From assembly GCF_000717915.1 (NCBI RefSeq), contig NZ_JOCX01000012.1:186001-250000 (forward strand): 64,000 bases of DNA, in the 5' to 3' direction. The DNA is from Streptomyces sp. NRRL S-244 (GTDB lineage: Bacteria; Actinomycetota; Actinomycetes; Streptomycetales; Streptomycetaceae). Position numbers and translations under genes: made by a program. Under the pieces are notes generated by a model. The model was not told the origin of the DNA. It did not search any database and worked only from the letters and a program-made list of their open reading frames with translations. Within the stretch, counting starts at the first letter, position 1. Every line of letters starts with the position of its first letter. This document shows, in pieces, positions 8,677 to 17,103 of this stretch.

Positions 8677-9126
8677 TCAGCGCGGCGGTTCCACCTCCAG
8701 GAAGCGGCGTCGGCGCGGCCCCCGGTAGAGCAGACAGCCCCAGCCCAGGGGTTCCAGCGCGGCCGCGCAGGCCGTCAGCCGCTCCTGCTCCGCCTCTGCC
8801 GCGCCGCCGCCGGGCGGGCCGAGCCAGGTCACCTCCACGGCCGCGCCCCCGGACGGGCCGGGCGCCACCCGGTACCCCGTCCGCGTACGACGGCCCTCCG
8901 CGTCCACCGCCGACGGCGCGAGGCCCGCGGCCTCCAGTACGAGGGCCACCGCGCGCGGCATCTGCCGCAGCTCCCACGGGGCGGGAACCGCCGTCCCCGC
9001 CCGCCCGTTCACCAGGCGGCGGATCTGCAGCAGGCCCTCGTACGCCGTCCGGACCTCGGCCGCCCGCGCCGCCGTGGCGGACCGCTCCGGTCCGTCGCCG
9101 GTCGCCGGCTCGAAGGAAGCCGTCAC
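8677..9126 (-). CDS. Hypothetical protein, 149 aa
   Basis: A 149-residue cytosolic protein with a helical first half (ATAARAAEVRTAYEGLLQIR) and a beta-rich second half (TGYRVAPGPSGGAAVEVTWLG, then GWGCLLYRGPRRRRFLEVEPP). GTG codons at 9126 and 9129 both fit a GGGAGG ribosome site (spacing 9 and 6); I use 9126. No membrane segment or known catalytic motif is seen. It precedes the S24-GNAT gene on the same strand by about 80 bp, so co-transcription is possible. The family is not recognised; the layout resembles small Streptomyces proteins of unknown function. Confidence 0.6.
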   Translation of the reverse strand: MTASFEPATGDGPERSATAARAAEVRTAYEGLLQIRRLVNGRAGTAVPAPWELRQMPRAVALVLEAAGLAPSAVDAEGRRTRTGYRVAPGPSGGAAVEVTWLGPPGGGAAEAEQERLTACAAALEPLGWGCLLYRGPRRRRFLEVEPPR

Positions 9127-9225
9127 CACCCACCACCTCCCTCGGTACGGTCTGAGTACCTCACACCCAACGACCTGAGTATCCGCCCCGATTCCCCGCG
9201 ACCCCGCCGCTGATCGAATACGGGC

Positions 9226-9642
9226 ATGACCTTCGAAGACGCCGCCGCCGGCCGCCCGCGCCGCATGCAGCACGTGACCTCCGCCGGCTCCGCCCTGGCC
9301 GTGGCCCTGGTCCCGCTCGTGGTCGGCGTCCTGGTGGCCAAGGGCATCGCGGCAGACCCGCACACCCCGGTCAACGCCCTCATCACCGGCGGCGGCCAGC
9401 GGGCGGGCCTGCCCCGAGCCGAGTGGCGCCGCCGCGGCCACGCCACGATGCGCCGCCTGCGCACGGCCCGACAGCGCACGGCCCGACAGCGCACGGCCCG
9501 CCCCTGCCGCCGCCCCGCCGTCGTCCAACGGGGTGCGGACCGGCCCGACAGCTCCTACCCGACGGGCGCGAGCGGCTCCTGGAGTTCCGTGACCCACTGG
9601 GTCCGGTCCTCCGGGCAGGCGAGGGTCAGCTCGCGCGCGTAG
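9226..9642 (+). CDS. Possible small single-pass membrane protein, 138 aa
   Basis: The N-terminal half is plausible: MTFEDAAAGRPRRMQHVTS followed by one hydrophobic segment (ALAVALVPLVVGVLVAKGIA). The C-terminal half is doubtful. It is Arg-rich, is encoded partly by a 15-bp tandem repeat (RQRTARQRTAR), and overlaps the convergent MerR gene by 88 bp. No good ribosome site precedes the ATG. The real product may be shorter, or the frame may be spurious. Confidence 0.4.
   Translation: MTFEDAAAGRPRRMQHVTSAGSALAVALVPLVVGVLVAKGIAADPHTPVNALITGGGQRAGLPRAEWRRRGHATMRRLRTARQRTARQRTARPCRRPAVVQRGADRPDSSYPTGASGSWSSVTHWVRSSGQARVSSRA
9460..9500. repeat. 15-bp direct tandem repeat, 2.7 copies
   Basis: The unit CGCACGGCCCGACAG occurs at 9460-9474 and 9475-9489, followed by an 11-base partial copy. 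It lies in the tail of the doubtful frame at 9226 and adds TARQR units to it, so copy number may vary without shifting frame. Confidence 0.8.
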
Positions 9643-10394
9643 CCCGCCGAGCGGTGCCCGTTCGCGTCGATCCAGCGCGCGAGCGCCTGGGCGGTGGGCA
9701 GGACGGCGTCCATCGAACCCCGGTGCACCACGGTCGCGGCCCGCTCGACCCCGGGCAGCTCGACCACGCGTACCGCGCCCCCGAGTGCCTCGGCGCGCAC
9801 CGAGGCCCCCACCGGCAGCCCGGCATGGACGAGGACGGCGCCGGGCTCCGCGCCCGGGGCGTCCTCGTAGTAGGCGATCCCCGGGCCGGTCGGGACCACC
9901 CCGGCGGCCTCGATCCGGCGGCAGAGCTCGTCGTAGAGCGGGCCGATGACCGGCCCGATGTCCTGCGGTTCGTAGCTCCCCGCGACCCCGGTCAGCTCGA
10001 CGAGCCGGACGGGCGGGAGGCTTTTGACGACGATGTCGACGGTGGACATGGATCCCTCGCTCTCGATGGTCCGGAGCCTCGTCTCGACCTGGGTCAGCCG
10101 GGCCGCCGCGGCGGCCGCGGCCGACTCCAGTTCCGCCCGGCGCAGGCGGAGCATGCCGCGCAACTCCTCCGCGCCCAGCCGCTCGTCGAGGATCGACCCC
10201 ACCTGGTCCAGGCTGAAGCCGAGCTCCTTGAGCGCGATGACGCGGTTGAGGCGGGCGAGCTGCCCGGCCTCGTAGTAGCGGTAGCCGCTGGCGGGGTCGA
10301 CACGCGCCGGGCGCAGCAGTCCGATGGCGTCGTAGTGGCGCAGCATGCGGACCGATACCCGGCCGTGCTTGGCGAAGTCTCCGATGGTGAACAT
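9555..10394 (-). CDS. MerR-family regulator with GyrI-like effector domain, 279 aa
   Basis: Residues 1-70 are a canonical MerR DNA-binding head (MFTIGDFAKHGRVSVRMLRHY, then LLRPARVDPASGYRYYEA and the LKELGFSLDQVGSIL hinge). A coiled dimerisation helix follows (about 75-112). Residues 120-279 form a GyrI/SHV2-like effector-binding domain (VVKSLPPVRLVELTGVAG, YYEDAPGAEPGAV, RWIDANGHRSAGYARE), as in BltR/BmrR-type multidrug-sensing regulators. The ATG at 10394 follows a GGAGG site. No adjacent efflux gene is present, so its target is unknown. It converges on the small frame at 9226. Confidence 0.88.
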   Translation of the reverse strand: MFTIGDFAKHGRVSVRMLRHYDAIGLLRPARVDPASGYRYYEAGQLARLNRVIALKELGFSLDQVGSILDERLGAEELRGMLRLRRAELESAAAAAAARLTQVETRLRTIESEGSMSTVDIVVKSLPPVRLVELTGVAGSYEPQDIGPVIGPLYDELCRRIEAAGVVPTGPGIAYYEDAPGAEPGAVLVHAGLPVGASVRAEALGGAVRVVELPGVERAATVVHRGSMDAVLPTAQALARWIDANGHRSAGYARELTLACPEDRTQWVTELQEPLAPVG

Positions 10395-10456
10395 GACGTC
10401 CTCCAGTGCAGGCCCTGACACGGGGGGAGGGTCAAGTCCTGAGCGATGTCTGCTGG

Positions 10457-10897
10457 TCAGCGGCCATACTGCCGGATGCAGAGATCCACGATGGAGGGCG
10501 GTACGGCGCCCTCGGCGGCCGCGCACAGCTCGTCCGGGCGGGGCAGCCGCGGCGGGGCCGGCTGCCGCGGGGTGCGCGGCGGCGCGGGCTTGGGCGGGTG
10601 CGCCCGGCGGGGCGCCGCGGGCGGTTTCGCACCGCGTACGGCGGGCGGCCGCTCCGGGGCGGCCCGGCCCGGGGGATCGGCCGGTGGCCCGGGGAGCCGC
10701 CCCAGCGGCAGGGGCAGGGACTCCGGGGGACCCGGCGGCAGGTCGGGGGCGGGCGGCGCCTCGGGCGTGTCCTGCGCGTCTGCGGGCGCCGAGGTACCGC
10801 GCGCCGGAGCCGGGGCCACGTCCGGGCCGACGGAGACGCAGCCGGTGCTCGCGAGCAGTGCGACGAGGGACAGGGGCAGGGCCCGGCGTAACTGCAT
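10457..10897 (-). CDS. Proline-rich lipoprotein, copy 1, 146 aa
   Basis: Exported lipoprotein: MQLRRALPLSLVALL leads to the lipobox LASTGC (lipidated C20). The body is a Pro/Ala/Arg-rich, presumably extended linker. The C-terminus is a short conserved module with two cysteines (ELCAAAEGAVPPSIVDLC). A second gene at 32875-33357 shares the MQLRR start, the VxVxPD sequence after the lipidated Cys, the internal LPLGRLP motif and the same C-terminal module, so the two are paralogues. The start at 10897 is chosen because that copy begins identically. No enzyme motif is seen. It may act in the envelope; function unknown. Confidence 0.72.
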   Translation of the reverse strand: MQLRRALPLSLVALLASTGCVSVGPDVAPAPARGTSAPADAQDTPEAPPAPDLPPGPPESLPLPLGRLPGPPADPPGRAAPERPPAVRGAKPPAAPRRAHPPKPAPPRTPRQPAPPRLPRPDELCAAAEGAVPPSIVDLCIRQYGR

Positions 10898-11368
10898 CCG
10901 ACCACCATGCCGTACCGCGGCCCGCCCGTCGGCCCGCACTCACGCGTCCGGGTGAAGCGGCAGCGGAGTCGGCTGCGGAGCCCGCAGCAGAGCCCCCCTG
11001 CGGAGCCCGCAGCGGAGTCGGCCCGGGCGCCCTGATCGTCACGGTCCGGATGCCGAGGGCTACCGGGGCCGACAAGCGGAACGGACGGATGGGGCAATGT
11101 GGACACCCGGCTTGACCCGGGCCGTCCAGGGAGGAAAGAGTGCGCCGATCAAGCACTCAAGAACCACCGCATGACCTGCACTTCGGAGATATCTCATATG
11201 TTCGCACCGGTCCGCGATTCGCTTGACCCCATGACAGCGGGAGGCGCCCTTCAGCCGGGCACCCCCACGGGCATGGTCCTGGTCGCGCGGCGGCGCAGGG
11301 CCTGACCGGCAGGGTGGGGGCCGACACCGCACCGCCGCGCCGGTCCCCACCCCCGCCGGGAGACAACC
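10898..11368. other. 470-bp gene-free stretch with repeated hairpins
   Basis: No convincing gene. CTGCGGAGCCCGCAG, itself able to fold as a hairpin, occurs at 10973-10987 and 10998-11012. GCAGCGGAGTCGG occurs at 10960-10972 and 11009-11021. Just before the next gene (about 11312-11351) GGGTGGGGGCCG and a near-complementary CCGGTCCCCACCC could form a 5'-leader hairpin. A local dip in GC content (about 11150-11230) probably holds the promoter of the gene at 11369, but I cannot define its boxes. Confidence 0.5.
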
Positions 11369-12109
11369 GTGTCCCACCACTCCGACGAGAGCGCAGGCGC
11401 GCCCGACGACCGCCTGTTCGTGCGCCCGTACGTCGCCCCCTCCGGGCGGCCGTCCCGGGCGACGACCCCCGCCTGGCCGCACACCGGGCCCGTCCCCGTG
11501 TCGTTCCGCGCGCCCGAACCCCGGCGTGACGACGATCCCGAGCCGGCCGGTTCCGGGCGGGAGCGCGGCAGCCGGGTTCCGCTGGTGGCCTCGGCCCTGT
11601 TCGCGCTCGCCCTCGCCGCGGCCGGCGGGACGGTGTTCCTGCTGAGCGGACCCGACCCGGAGCCCCGGCGGGCGGTGAAAGCGCCGGAGTTGTCCGTTCC
11701 GGTGCTCCCGGCGCGCAGCCCCGGAGCCGGGGCCGACGCCGGTCCCTCGCCCGAGGGCTCCGTACGGGCCTCCGCGCCCTCGGCGGCCGCATCGGCATCC
11801 GCACCGGGACCGGGACCCGGAGCGGCGGGGCCTTCCGCGGGGCAGACCTCCAAGCCGGCGCCGCCGGGCGTCCCGTCCGGGCCGCCGTCCTCGGGGGCTT
11901 CCGGGACGCTGCGGATGGGCGACCGCGGGCCCGAGGTGCGCGCCCTCCAGGAGCGGCTCTACGAGCAGGGGTTCACGTACGTCTCGGTCACCGGCGAGTA
12001 CGACAGCCAGACCAAGCGCGGGGTCGCCCAGCTCCAGCGCGACCGGGACATCAAGGGCGACCAGCCCGGGGTCTACGGCCCGGCCACGCGGGCGGCCTTC
12101 GGAGGCTGA
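11369..12109 (+). CDS. Membrane-anchored peptidoglycan-binding protein, 246 aa
   Basis: Residues 1-67 are a polar cytosolic tail. About 70-93 is one transmembrane helix (VPLVASALFALALAAAGG, then VFLL). About 95-178 is a Pro/Ala/Ser linker long enough to cross into the wall. About 180-246 is a PG_binding_1 domain (LRMGDRGPEVRALQERLYEQ, SVTGEYDSQTKRGVAQLQ). The GTG start at 11369 follows GGGAG. Such proteins are taken to anchor to or sense cell-wall peptidoglycan; no catalytic domain is present. It converges with the dehydrogenase gene, and a GCTGACG/CGTCAGC hairpin lies across the two stop codons. Confidence 0.82.
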   Translation: MSHHSDESAGAPDDRLFVRPYVAPSGRPSRATTPAWPHTGPVPVSFRAPEPRRDDDPEPAGSGRERGSRVPLVASALFALALAAAGGTVFLLSGPDPEPRRAVKAPELSVPVLPARSPGAGADAGPSPEGSVRASAPSAAASASAPGPGPGAAGPSAGQTSKPAPPGVPSGPPSSGASGTLRMGDRGPEVRALQERLYEQGFTYVSVTGEYDSQTKRGVAQLQRDRDIKGDQPGVYGPATRAAFGG

Positions 12110-12117
12110 CGGCGGCG

Positions 12118-12861
12118 TCAGCGGCCGCCCGAGATCCGCAGGACGGCGCCCGTCGTGTACGAGGCGTCCGGGGACAGCAGCCAGGCCACGGCCCCCGCGA
12201 CCTCCTCCGGCCGCCCGGCCCGCCCGAGGGGGATCCCGCCGGCCGCCCGTGCCGGTCGTCCGGGGTCTCCCATCGCGGCGTGCATGCCGGTCTCGATGAT
12301 GCCGGGCGCCACCGCGTTGACCCGGATCCCGTCCGGGCCGAGCTCCTTCGACAGCCCCACCGTCAGGGCGTCGGTGGCGGCCTTGGTCGCCGCGTAGTGG
12401 ACGTAGTCGCCGGGGCTGCCGAGCGTGGCGGCCGCCGAGGACACGTTCACGATGGCCCCGCCGCCCGCTTCCGCCATGTCCCGGGCGGCGCGGCGGCAGC
12501 ACAGCAGGTAGCCGAGCAGGTTCACCTCGACCACGCGCCGCAGATCCTCGGTCGCGGTGTCGGCGAGCCGGCCGAGCGGGCCGGTCACCCCCGCGTTGTT
12601 CACCAGCCCGGTCACCGCGCCGAACTCCGCCCCGGCGATGTCGAAGAGCCGCTCCACCCCGCACTCGTCGGAGGTGTCGCCGCGTACGGTCAGGCAGCGT
12701 GCGCCGGCCGCCCGTACGCGCTGCGCGACGGCATCGGCGGCCGCGTCGTCGCGGAGATAGCCGAGCACCACGTCATGGCCGTCCGCGGCCAGGCGCAGGC
12801 AGGTCGCGGCGCCGATTCCTCTGCTGCCTCCGGTGACGACGGTGACCGGACGACGTGGCAC
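12118..12861 (-). CDS. SDR-family 3-oxoacyl-ACP-reductase-like oxidoreductase, 247 aa
   Basis: Classical short-chain dehydrogenase/reductase, cytosolic. The Rossmann nucleotide motif is TGGSRGIG near residues 9-16, and NNAG follows. The catalytic set is the Ser in VNVSSAA and Y-x-x-x-K in YAATK. The C-terminal cap is short, as in FabG-like enzymes. The start is decided by the ribosome site: AGGAGG lies 5-6 bases before the GTG at 12861 (MPRRPVTVV), so the in-frame GTG at 12876, which contains that site, is rejected. Substrate unknown; cofactor preference is likely NADPH from the TGGSRG loop, by inference. Confidence 0.85.
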   Translation of the reverse strand: MPRRPVTVVTGGSRGIGAATCLRLAADGHDVVLGYLRDDAAADAVAQRVRAAGARCLTVRGDTSDECGVERLFDIAGAEFGAVTGLVNNAGVTGPLGRLADTATEDLRRVVEVNLLGYLLCCRRAARDMAEAGGGAIVNVSSAAATLGSPGDYVHYAATKAATDALTVGLSKELGPDGIRVNAVAPGIIETGMHAAMGDPGRPARAAGGIPLGRAGRPEEVAGAVAWLLSPDASYTTGAVLRISGGR

Positions 12862-13036
12862 GGGGACCTCCTGCACGGGGGCGGCGGGGCGGTGGACGAC
12901 GGGTTGGCGGGTTGGCGGCGGGGGCGCGTCAGGCTAACACCGGGATTTCGGCTGGACCAGCAGAAATGCCAGGTAGCACAGTGGACTCCCGGTGCACACG
13001 ACACCATCCATCCGTCCCGGCCGAGGAGTTGCGCAC

Positions 13037-14113
13037 ATGTCTACCTTGCGGGTCACCGCCGAAGAGCTGACCGTTCACGAGCATCCCAACGCCGACGCGC
13101 TGGAGCTCGCCCAAGTGGGCCTCTACCGGGCCGTCGTCGCCAAGGGCGCCTACCGGACCGGCGAGTTCGCCGTCTACATACCCGAACAGGCCGTCCTCCC
13201 GGCCGACTTGATCGAGGAACTCGGTCTGACCGGCCGCCTCGCCGGAGGCTCCGCCGACCGGGTCAAGGCGGTCCGGCTGCGCGGCGAGCTGTCGCAGGGG
13301 CTGGTGTGCCGGCCGCGTGCCCTGGCCGATGTGGACCTGGCGCGGGCGGCCGAGGAGGGGACGGACTTCGCCGAGCTGCTCGGGATCACCAAATGGGCGC
13401 CGCCCGTCCCGACGACGATGAACGGCGAGGTGGAGTCCGCGCCCGAGCTGCTGCCGTGGGTGGACATCGAGAACCTCCAGCGCTACCCGGACCTGTTCGA
13501 GCCCGGCGAGCCGGTCGTCCTGACCGAGAAACTGCACGGCACGGCCTGCCTGTTGACGTACGTCGTCGACGGCGGCCGGGTGCTGGTCTCCTCCAAGGGC
13601 TTCGGCTCGAAGGGGCTGGCCCTGCGCGAGGACGAGCGCAACCTGTACTGGCGGGCCGTACGCGGCCACGGCGTACCGGAGGTCGCCGCGAAGCTGGCCG
13701 AGCGGCTGGGCGCCACCCGGATCGGCGTCTTCGGCGAGGTGTACGGCGCGGGCGTCCAGGACCTGGCGTACGGTACGGACGCCCGTACGGCCGCCACCGG
13801 CCCGGGATACGCCGTCTTCGACGTATCGGCGGAGATCGACGGGCGGGTGCGGTGGCTGGACCCGCACGAGCTGTTCCAGGACGGTGAACTGCCCTTGGTG
13901 CCCCGGCTGTTCGAGGGGCCGTACGAGCTCGGCACGGTGCTGGAGCTGGCGACCGGCCGGGAGACGGTCTCCGGCCGGTCCACGCACCTGCGCGAGGGCG
14001 TCGTGATCCGCCCGGTGGTGGAGCGCCACAGCCCGGTGGTCGGCGGCCGCGCCGTGGCCAAGGCCGTCAGCCCGGCCTACCTCACCCGCAAGGGAGGCAC
14101 GGAGTACGAGTGA
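13037..14113 (+). CDS. ATP-dependent RNA ligase, DRB0094 (Rnl5) family, 358 aa
   Basis: Nucleic-acid ligase of the covalent nucleotidyltransferase superfamily. An N-terminal OB-like domain (about 1-110) precedes the adenylyltransferase domain, the order seen in Deinococcus DraRnl. Motif I is K165-L-H-G168. Motif III contains E234 (FGEVYG), IIIa is YAVFDV, motif IV is REGVVIRP (E320) and motif V is AKAVSP (K342). Family members seal 3'-OH/5'-phosphate RNA ends, best when the 3'-OH strand is RNA in a duplex. Length matches the family. The ATG at 13037 (MSTLRV) is preferred on family similarity. It stands alone, followed by a terminator. A different RNA ligase lies at 28351-30216. Confidence 0.88.
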   Translation: MSTLRVTAEELTVHEHPNADALELAQVGLYRAVVAKGAYRTGEFAVYIPEQAVLPADLIEELGLTGRLAGGSADRVKAVRLRGELSQGLVCRPRALADVDLARAAEEGTDFAELLGITKWAPPVPTTMNGEVESAPELLPWVDIENLQRYPDLFEPGEPVVLTEKLHGTACLLTYVVDGGRVLVSSKGFGSKGLALREDERNLYWRAVRGHGVPEVAAKLAERLGATRIGVFGEVYGAGVQDLAYGTDARTAATGPGYAVFDVSAEIDGRVRWLDPHELFQDGELPLVPRLFEGPYELGTVLELATGRETVSGRSTHLREGVVIRPVVERHSPVVGGRAVAKAVSPAYLTRKGGTEYE

Positions 14114-14120
14114 CCCCGCC

Positions 14121-14158
14121 GGAGCCGGAGCCGGAGCCGGAGCCGTCGCCGGAGCCGG
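14121..14158. repeat. Hexamer repeat (GGAGCC)n
   Basis: Four perfect GGAGCC units (14121-14144), one variant GTCGCC, then another GGAGCC and a partial copy. It is intergenic, between the RNA-ligase stop and its terminator hairpin. Confidence 0.75.
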
Positions 14159-14193
14159 ACGCCCTCGTCCGGTGTACGGAGGACGGGGGCGTC
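14158..14193. terminator. Hairpin terminator after the RNA ligase
   Basis: GACGCCCTCGTCC pairs with GGACGGGGGCGTC (13 bp with one G-T wobble) around a 10-base loop. It lies between the convergent stops of the RNA ligase (14113) and the ROK regulator (14206). Confidence 0.65.
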
Positions 14194-14205
14194 TGACCCG
14201 CAAGC

Positions 14206-15516
14206 TCACGGCCGCCGGGCCGGCGATCCGGCGCGGACCTCCAGGGACGTGCGCCAGCCCGGGGCTTCCGGCTGCGGGGGCCGGGGCGTGGGACGGCCGC
14301 CCGTGGCGAAGAACGCCGACAGCGGGAGCGTTGCCGCGCCGACCGTGACCGCGTCCGGGCCCAGGGAGCCCAGGTCGATGGTGACGCGCTCGGCGGGATG
14401 GCGCAGGGAGTACCGGGCCGCGTGCTCCCGTACGCCGGGCAGGATGTGCGGGCCCAGCATCAGGCCCGCCCAGCCGCCGATCAGGATGCGCTCCGGCCGG
14501 AACAGGTTGATCACGTCCGACAAGCCCGCGCCGAGGTACTCCGCGGTCTCCTCCAGGACCTCCAGGGCCACCGGATCCGCCGCGACGGCCGCCGCCAGCA
14601 GCGCCGACAGGGCCTCCTCCTCGTCCGCCGCAGCCGCGGCGCCGCCGCCCCGCTCCGACCACCGCTCCAGCAGGGACTCCGCCCCCGTGTACGCCTCCAG
14701 GCAGCCCAGCGCCCCGCACCGGCAGCGCCGTCCCCGTACGGAGACGGTCAAGTGCCCCCACTCCAGCGGGGTGCCCTCGGTCGTGCCCCCGTCGGGCGAG
14801 CCGTCCGTGATCAGGCTGGCGCCCACGCCCGAGCCGAACAGGACGACGACGGCATCGCGGGCGCCGCGCCCCGCCCCGAACCACATCTCGGCCTGGCCGA
14901 GCGTGCGCGCCCCGTTGTCGATGATGTACGGGACCTCCGGAGGCACGGCTCCCGTCGCCCGCAGCAGCGCCTCCAGCGGGACCGCGTCCCAGCCGATGGT
15001 CTGGCCGTGGACGACCGCTCCGCCCGGCCCCTCGCGGTCCACTATGCCGGGGACGCCCACGCCCACCCCCAGCAGCCGGTCCGTCCCGACCCCGGCCTCC
15101 GCGAGGACGGCGGCGATCCCGGTCCGGACGTGGTCCACGACCGGGCCGACGTCGTAGCAGCCGCGCGGTTGCAACGGCAGCTCGGCGCGGGCGAGTTCGG
15201 TCAGCGCCAGGTCGAACAGCTCGACGCGGACCCGGGTTTCGCCCACGTCGACCCCGATCATGTGGGCGCTGCCGGGGGCCACGCGCAGCAGGGTGCGCGG
15301 CCGGCCGCCGTCCGAGTCGACGATGCCGGCCTCCTCCAGCAGTCCGTCCGCGACGAGTTCGCCGACCACGTTGCTGACGGAGCCGGAGCTCAGGCCGGTG
15401 GCGGGCCCGAGTTCCTGCCGGCTCATCGGCCCGCCGAAGTACAGCCGCTGGAGCACGGCGCTGCGGTTGCCGCGCCGCAGGTCCCGTACCGTACGGCCGC
15501 CACGCGCTGTGGTCAT
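14206..15516 (-). CDS. ROK-family transcriptional repressor, 436 aa
   Basis: Residues 1-80 are a winged helix (RNRSAVLQRLYFGGPMSRQE, LSSGSVSNVVGELVADGLL). The remainder is an ROK sugar-kinase-like domain with the DVGET phosphate loop, the ROK signature around PLEWGHLTVSV, and a zinc cluster (CRCGALGCLEAY, three Cys plus His in WGH). In NagC/Mlc/XylR-type repressors this domain binds sugar and releases DNA. The gene is divergent from the sugar ABC operon and GH1 glucosidase, which it very likely represses through the inverted repeat at 15601-15623. An AAGGAG site precedes the ATG at 15516. The inducer is probably a beta-glucoside or glucose derivative, by inference. Confidence 0.9.
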   Translation of the reverse strand: MTTARGGRTVRDLRRGNRSAVLQRLYFGGPMSRQELGPATGLSSGSVSNVVGELVADGLLEEAGIVDSDGGRPRTLLRVAPGSAHMIGVDVGETRVRVELFDLALTELARAELPLQPRGCYDVGPVVDHVRTGIAAVLAEAGVGTDRLLGVGVGVPGIVDREGPGGAVVHGQTIGWDAVPLEALLRATGAVPPEVPYIIDNGARTLGQAEMWFGAGRGARDAVVVLFGSGVGASLITDGSPDGGTTEGTPLEWGHLTVSVRGRRCRCGALGCLEAYTGAESLLERWSERGGGAAAAADEEEALSALLAAAVAADPVALEVLEETAEYLGAGLSDVINLFRPERILIGGWAGLMLGPHILPGVREHAARYSLRHPAERVTIDLGSLGPDAVTVGAATLPLSAFFATGGRPTPRPPQPEAPGWRTSLEVRAGSPARRP

Positions 15517-15578
15517 CTGGCTCCTTCCGTCCTGCCGTCCGCCCTGTCGTCGCTCGCAACATACCCTTGCGAGACCCC

Positions 15579-15623
15579 TTGACGCGACCCTTTCACGAGG
15601 CTTAACTCACGTCCTGAATTAAG
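15579..15623 (+). promoter_or_regulatory. Promoter with overlapping ROK operator for the beta-glucoside operon
   Basis: TTGACG (15579-15584), a 17-base spacer and TTAACT (15602-15607) form a good vegetative promoter reading toward the binding-protein gene. A near-perfect 23-bp inverted repeat (CTTAACTCA-CGTCC-TGAATTAAG, 15601-15623, 8 of 9 arm positions paired) covers the -10 box and probable start site, ideal for repression by the divergent ROK protein. Confidence 0.7.
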
Positions 15624-15773
15624 GCCTTGAGGCGCTGGGCTCCGATGCGGTGGGCGCCGCCGAAGCGTCCCCGCCGAGGCGTCGCCGCTGAAGCATCACC
15701 GCCGGAGCGCCGCCGCCCGAGCCGAGAACACCCGCCGGCCTTCCCCGACCCTGCCGAAAGGGGCCGATCCGCC

Positions 15774-17093
15774 ATGCGCAGAACCCGAGCCGCCGCTGCC
15801 GCCGTCACCGCCTCCCTGCTCGCCGCCACCGCCACCGCCTGCGGCGGCGGCGCCGCGGACACCGGCGGCGGCTCCAACACCGCCCCCAAGGAGCTCACGT
15901 ACTGGGCCTCCAACCAGGGCCCGGACCTGGCGGCGGACCAGGCGGTCCTCGGCCCGGAGCTGAAGAAGTTCGAGGAGCAGACCGGCATCAAGGTCAAGCT
16001 CGAGGTGGTCCCCTGGTCGGACCTGCTCAACCGGATCCTCGCCGCCACCGCCTCCGGCCAGGGCCCCGACGTCCTCAACATCGGCAACACCTGGTCCTCC
16101 TCCCTCCAGGCCACCGGCGCCCTGCTCCCGTGGAACGCCGGGAACTTCGCGGCGATCGGCGGCAAGGACCGCTTCGTGGAGTCGGCCATCGGCTCGGCGG
16201 GCGCCACCGGCCAGGACCCGGCGGCCGTCCCGCTGTACTCGATGGCGTACGCGCTCTACTACAACAAGAGGATGTTCCAGGAAGCGGGCATAGCGAAGCC
16301 CCCGGCCACCTGGGACGAGATGGTCACGACAGGGCAGCGGCTGTCCAAGGACGGCAAGTGGGCGCTCGGCGCCGAGGGTGCCAACCTCTCCAACAACATC
16401 CACCAGGCCTTCGTCCTCGGCAAGCAGCACGGCGCGGACTTCTTCGACGCGGCGGGCAAGCCCACCTTCGACTCCCCGGGCGCCGTCGACGCCGTCAAGC
16501 AGTACGTCGACCTGATGGCCAAGGACAAGATCATCGCGCCGGGCAACGCCGAGTACGCGCAGAACCAGTCCCTCCAGGACTTCGCCAACGGCAAGACCGC
16601 CATGGTCCTGTGGCAGAGCGCCGCCTCCTCCTTCAAGAGCCACGGCATGAAGGAGGGCGACTGGGGCGTGGCCCCGGTCCCGGTGCCCGCGGGCGGCACA
16701 CCCGGCTCCGGCCCGGGCACCAACTCCATGGTCGCCGGCATCAACCTCGCCGTCTTCAAGAACACCGACAACATCGACGGCTCCCTCAAGTTCGTGAAGT
16801 TCATGACCAGCGACGACGAGCAGAAGATCCTCAACAAGACGTACGGCTCCATTCCGCCCGTCAAGGCCGCCCAGAACGACCCCGCGTTCGCCACCGAGGA
16901 CCTCACCGTGCTCCGCACCACCCTGGGCACGAGCGCGGCCCCGCTCCCGCAGGTCCCGCAGGAGTCCCAGTTCGAGACCGCCGTCGGCACCGCCGTCAAG
17001 GAGCTCTTCGCCGACGCCGCGGCGGGCCGCCCCGTCACCACCGAATCGGTCAAGGCCAAGCTCACCAAGGCCCAGCAGCAGATGGCGAGCTGA
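15774..17093 (+). CDS. Sugar ABC transporter substrate-binding lipoprotein, 439 aa
   Basis: Extracellular solute-binding protein, family 1 (SBP_bac_1). The signal ends in a lipobox with C23 (ATATACGGG), anchoring it outside the membrane. The binding fold shows YWASNQGPDL, FEEQTGIKVKLEVVPWSDL, PDVLNIGNTWSSS, YALYYNKRMF and TWDEMVTTGQRL, all typical of carbohydrate binders. It delivers substrate to the two permeases downstream; the ATPase is not in this cluster and is presumably a shared MsiK-type protein, as known for Streptomyces sugar importers. AAAGGGG precedes the ATG. The GH1 gene in the operon suggests cellobiose or another beta-glucoside as ligand, which is inference. Confidence 0.9.
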   Translation: MRRTRAAAAAVTASLLAATATACGGGAADTGGGSNTAPKELTYWASNQGPDLAADQAVLGPELKKFEEQTGIKVKLEVVPWSDLLNRILAATASGQGPDVLNIGNTWSSSLQATGALLPWNAGNFAAIGGKDRFVESAIGSAGATGQDPAAVPLYSMAYALYYNKRMFQEAGIAKPPATWDEMVTTGQRLSKDGKWALGAEGANLSNNIHQAFVLGKQHGADFFDAAGKPTFDSPGAVDAVKQYVDLMAKDKIIAPGNAEYAQNQSLQDFANGKTAMVLWQSAASSFKSHGMKEGDWGVAPVPVPAGGTPGSGPGTNSMVAGINLAVFKNTDNIDGSLKFVKFMTSDDEQKILNKTYGSIPPVKAAQNDPAFATEDLTVLRTTLGTSAAPLPQVPQESQFETAVGTAVKELFADAAAGRPVTTESVKAKLTKAQQQMAS

Positions 17094-17103
17094 GTCCGGC
17101 CCG

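Noticed and set aside
11099..11305. 68-aa plus-strand frame in the gap before the peptidoglycan-binding gene
   Set aside because: No ribosome site or coding bias, and composition differs from all neighbouring genes.
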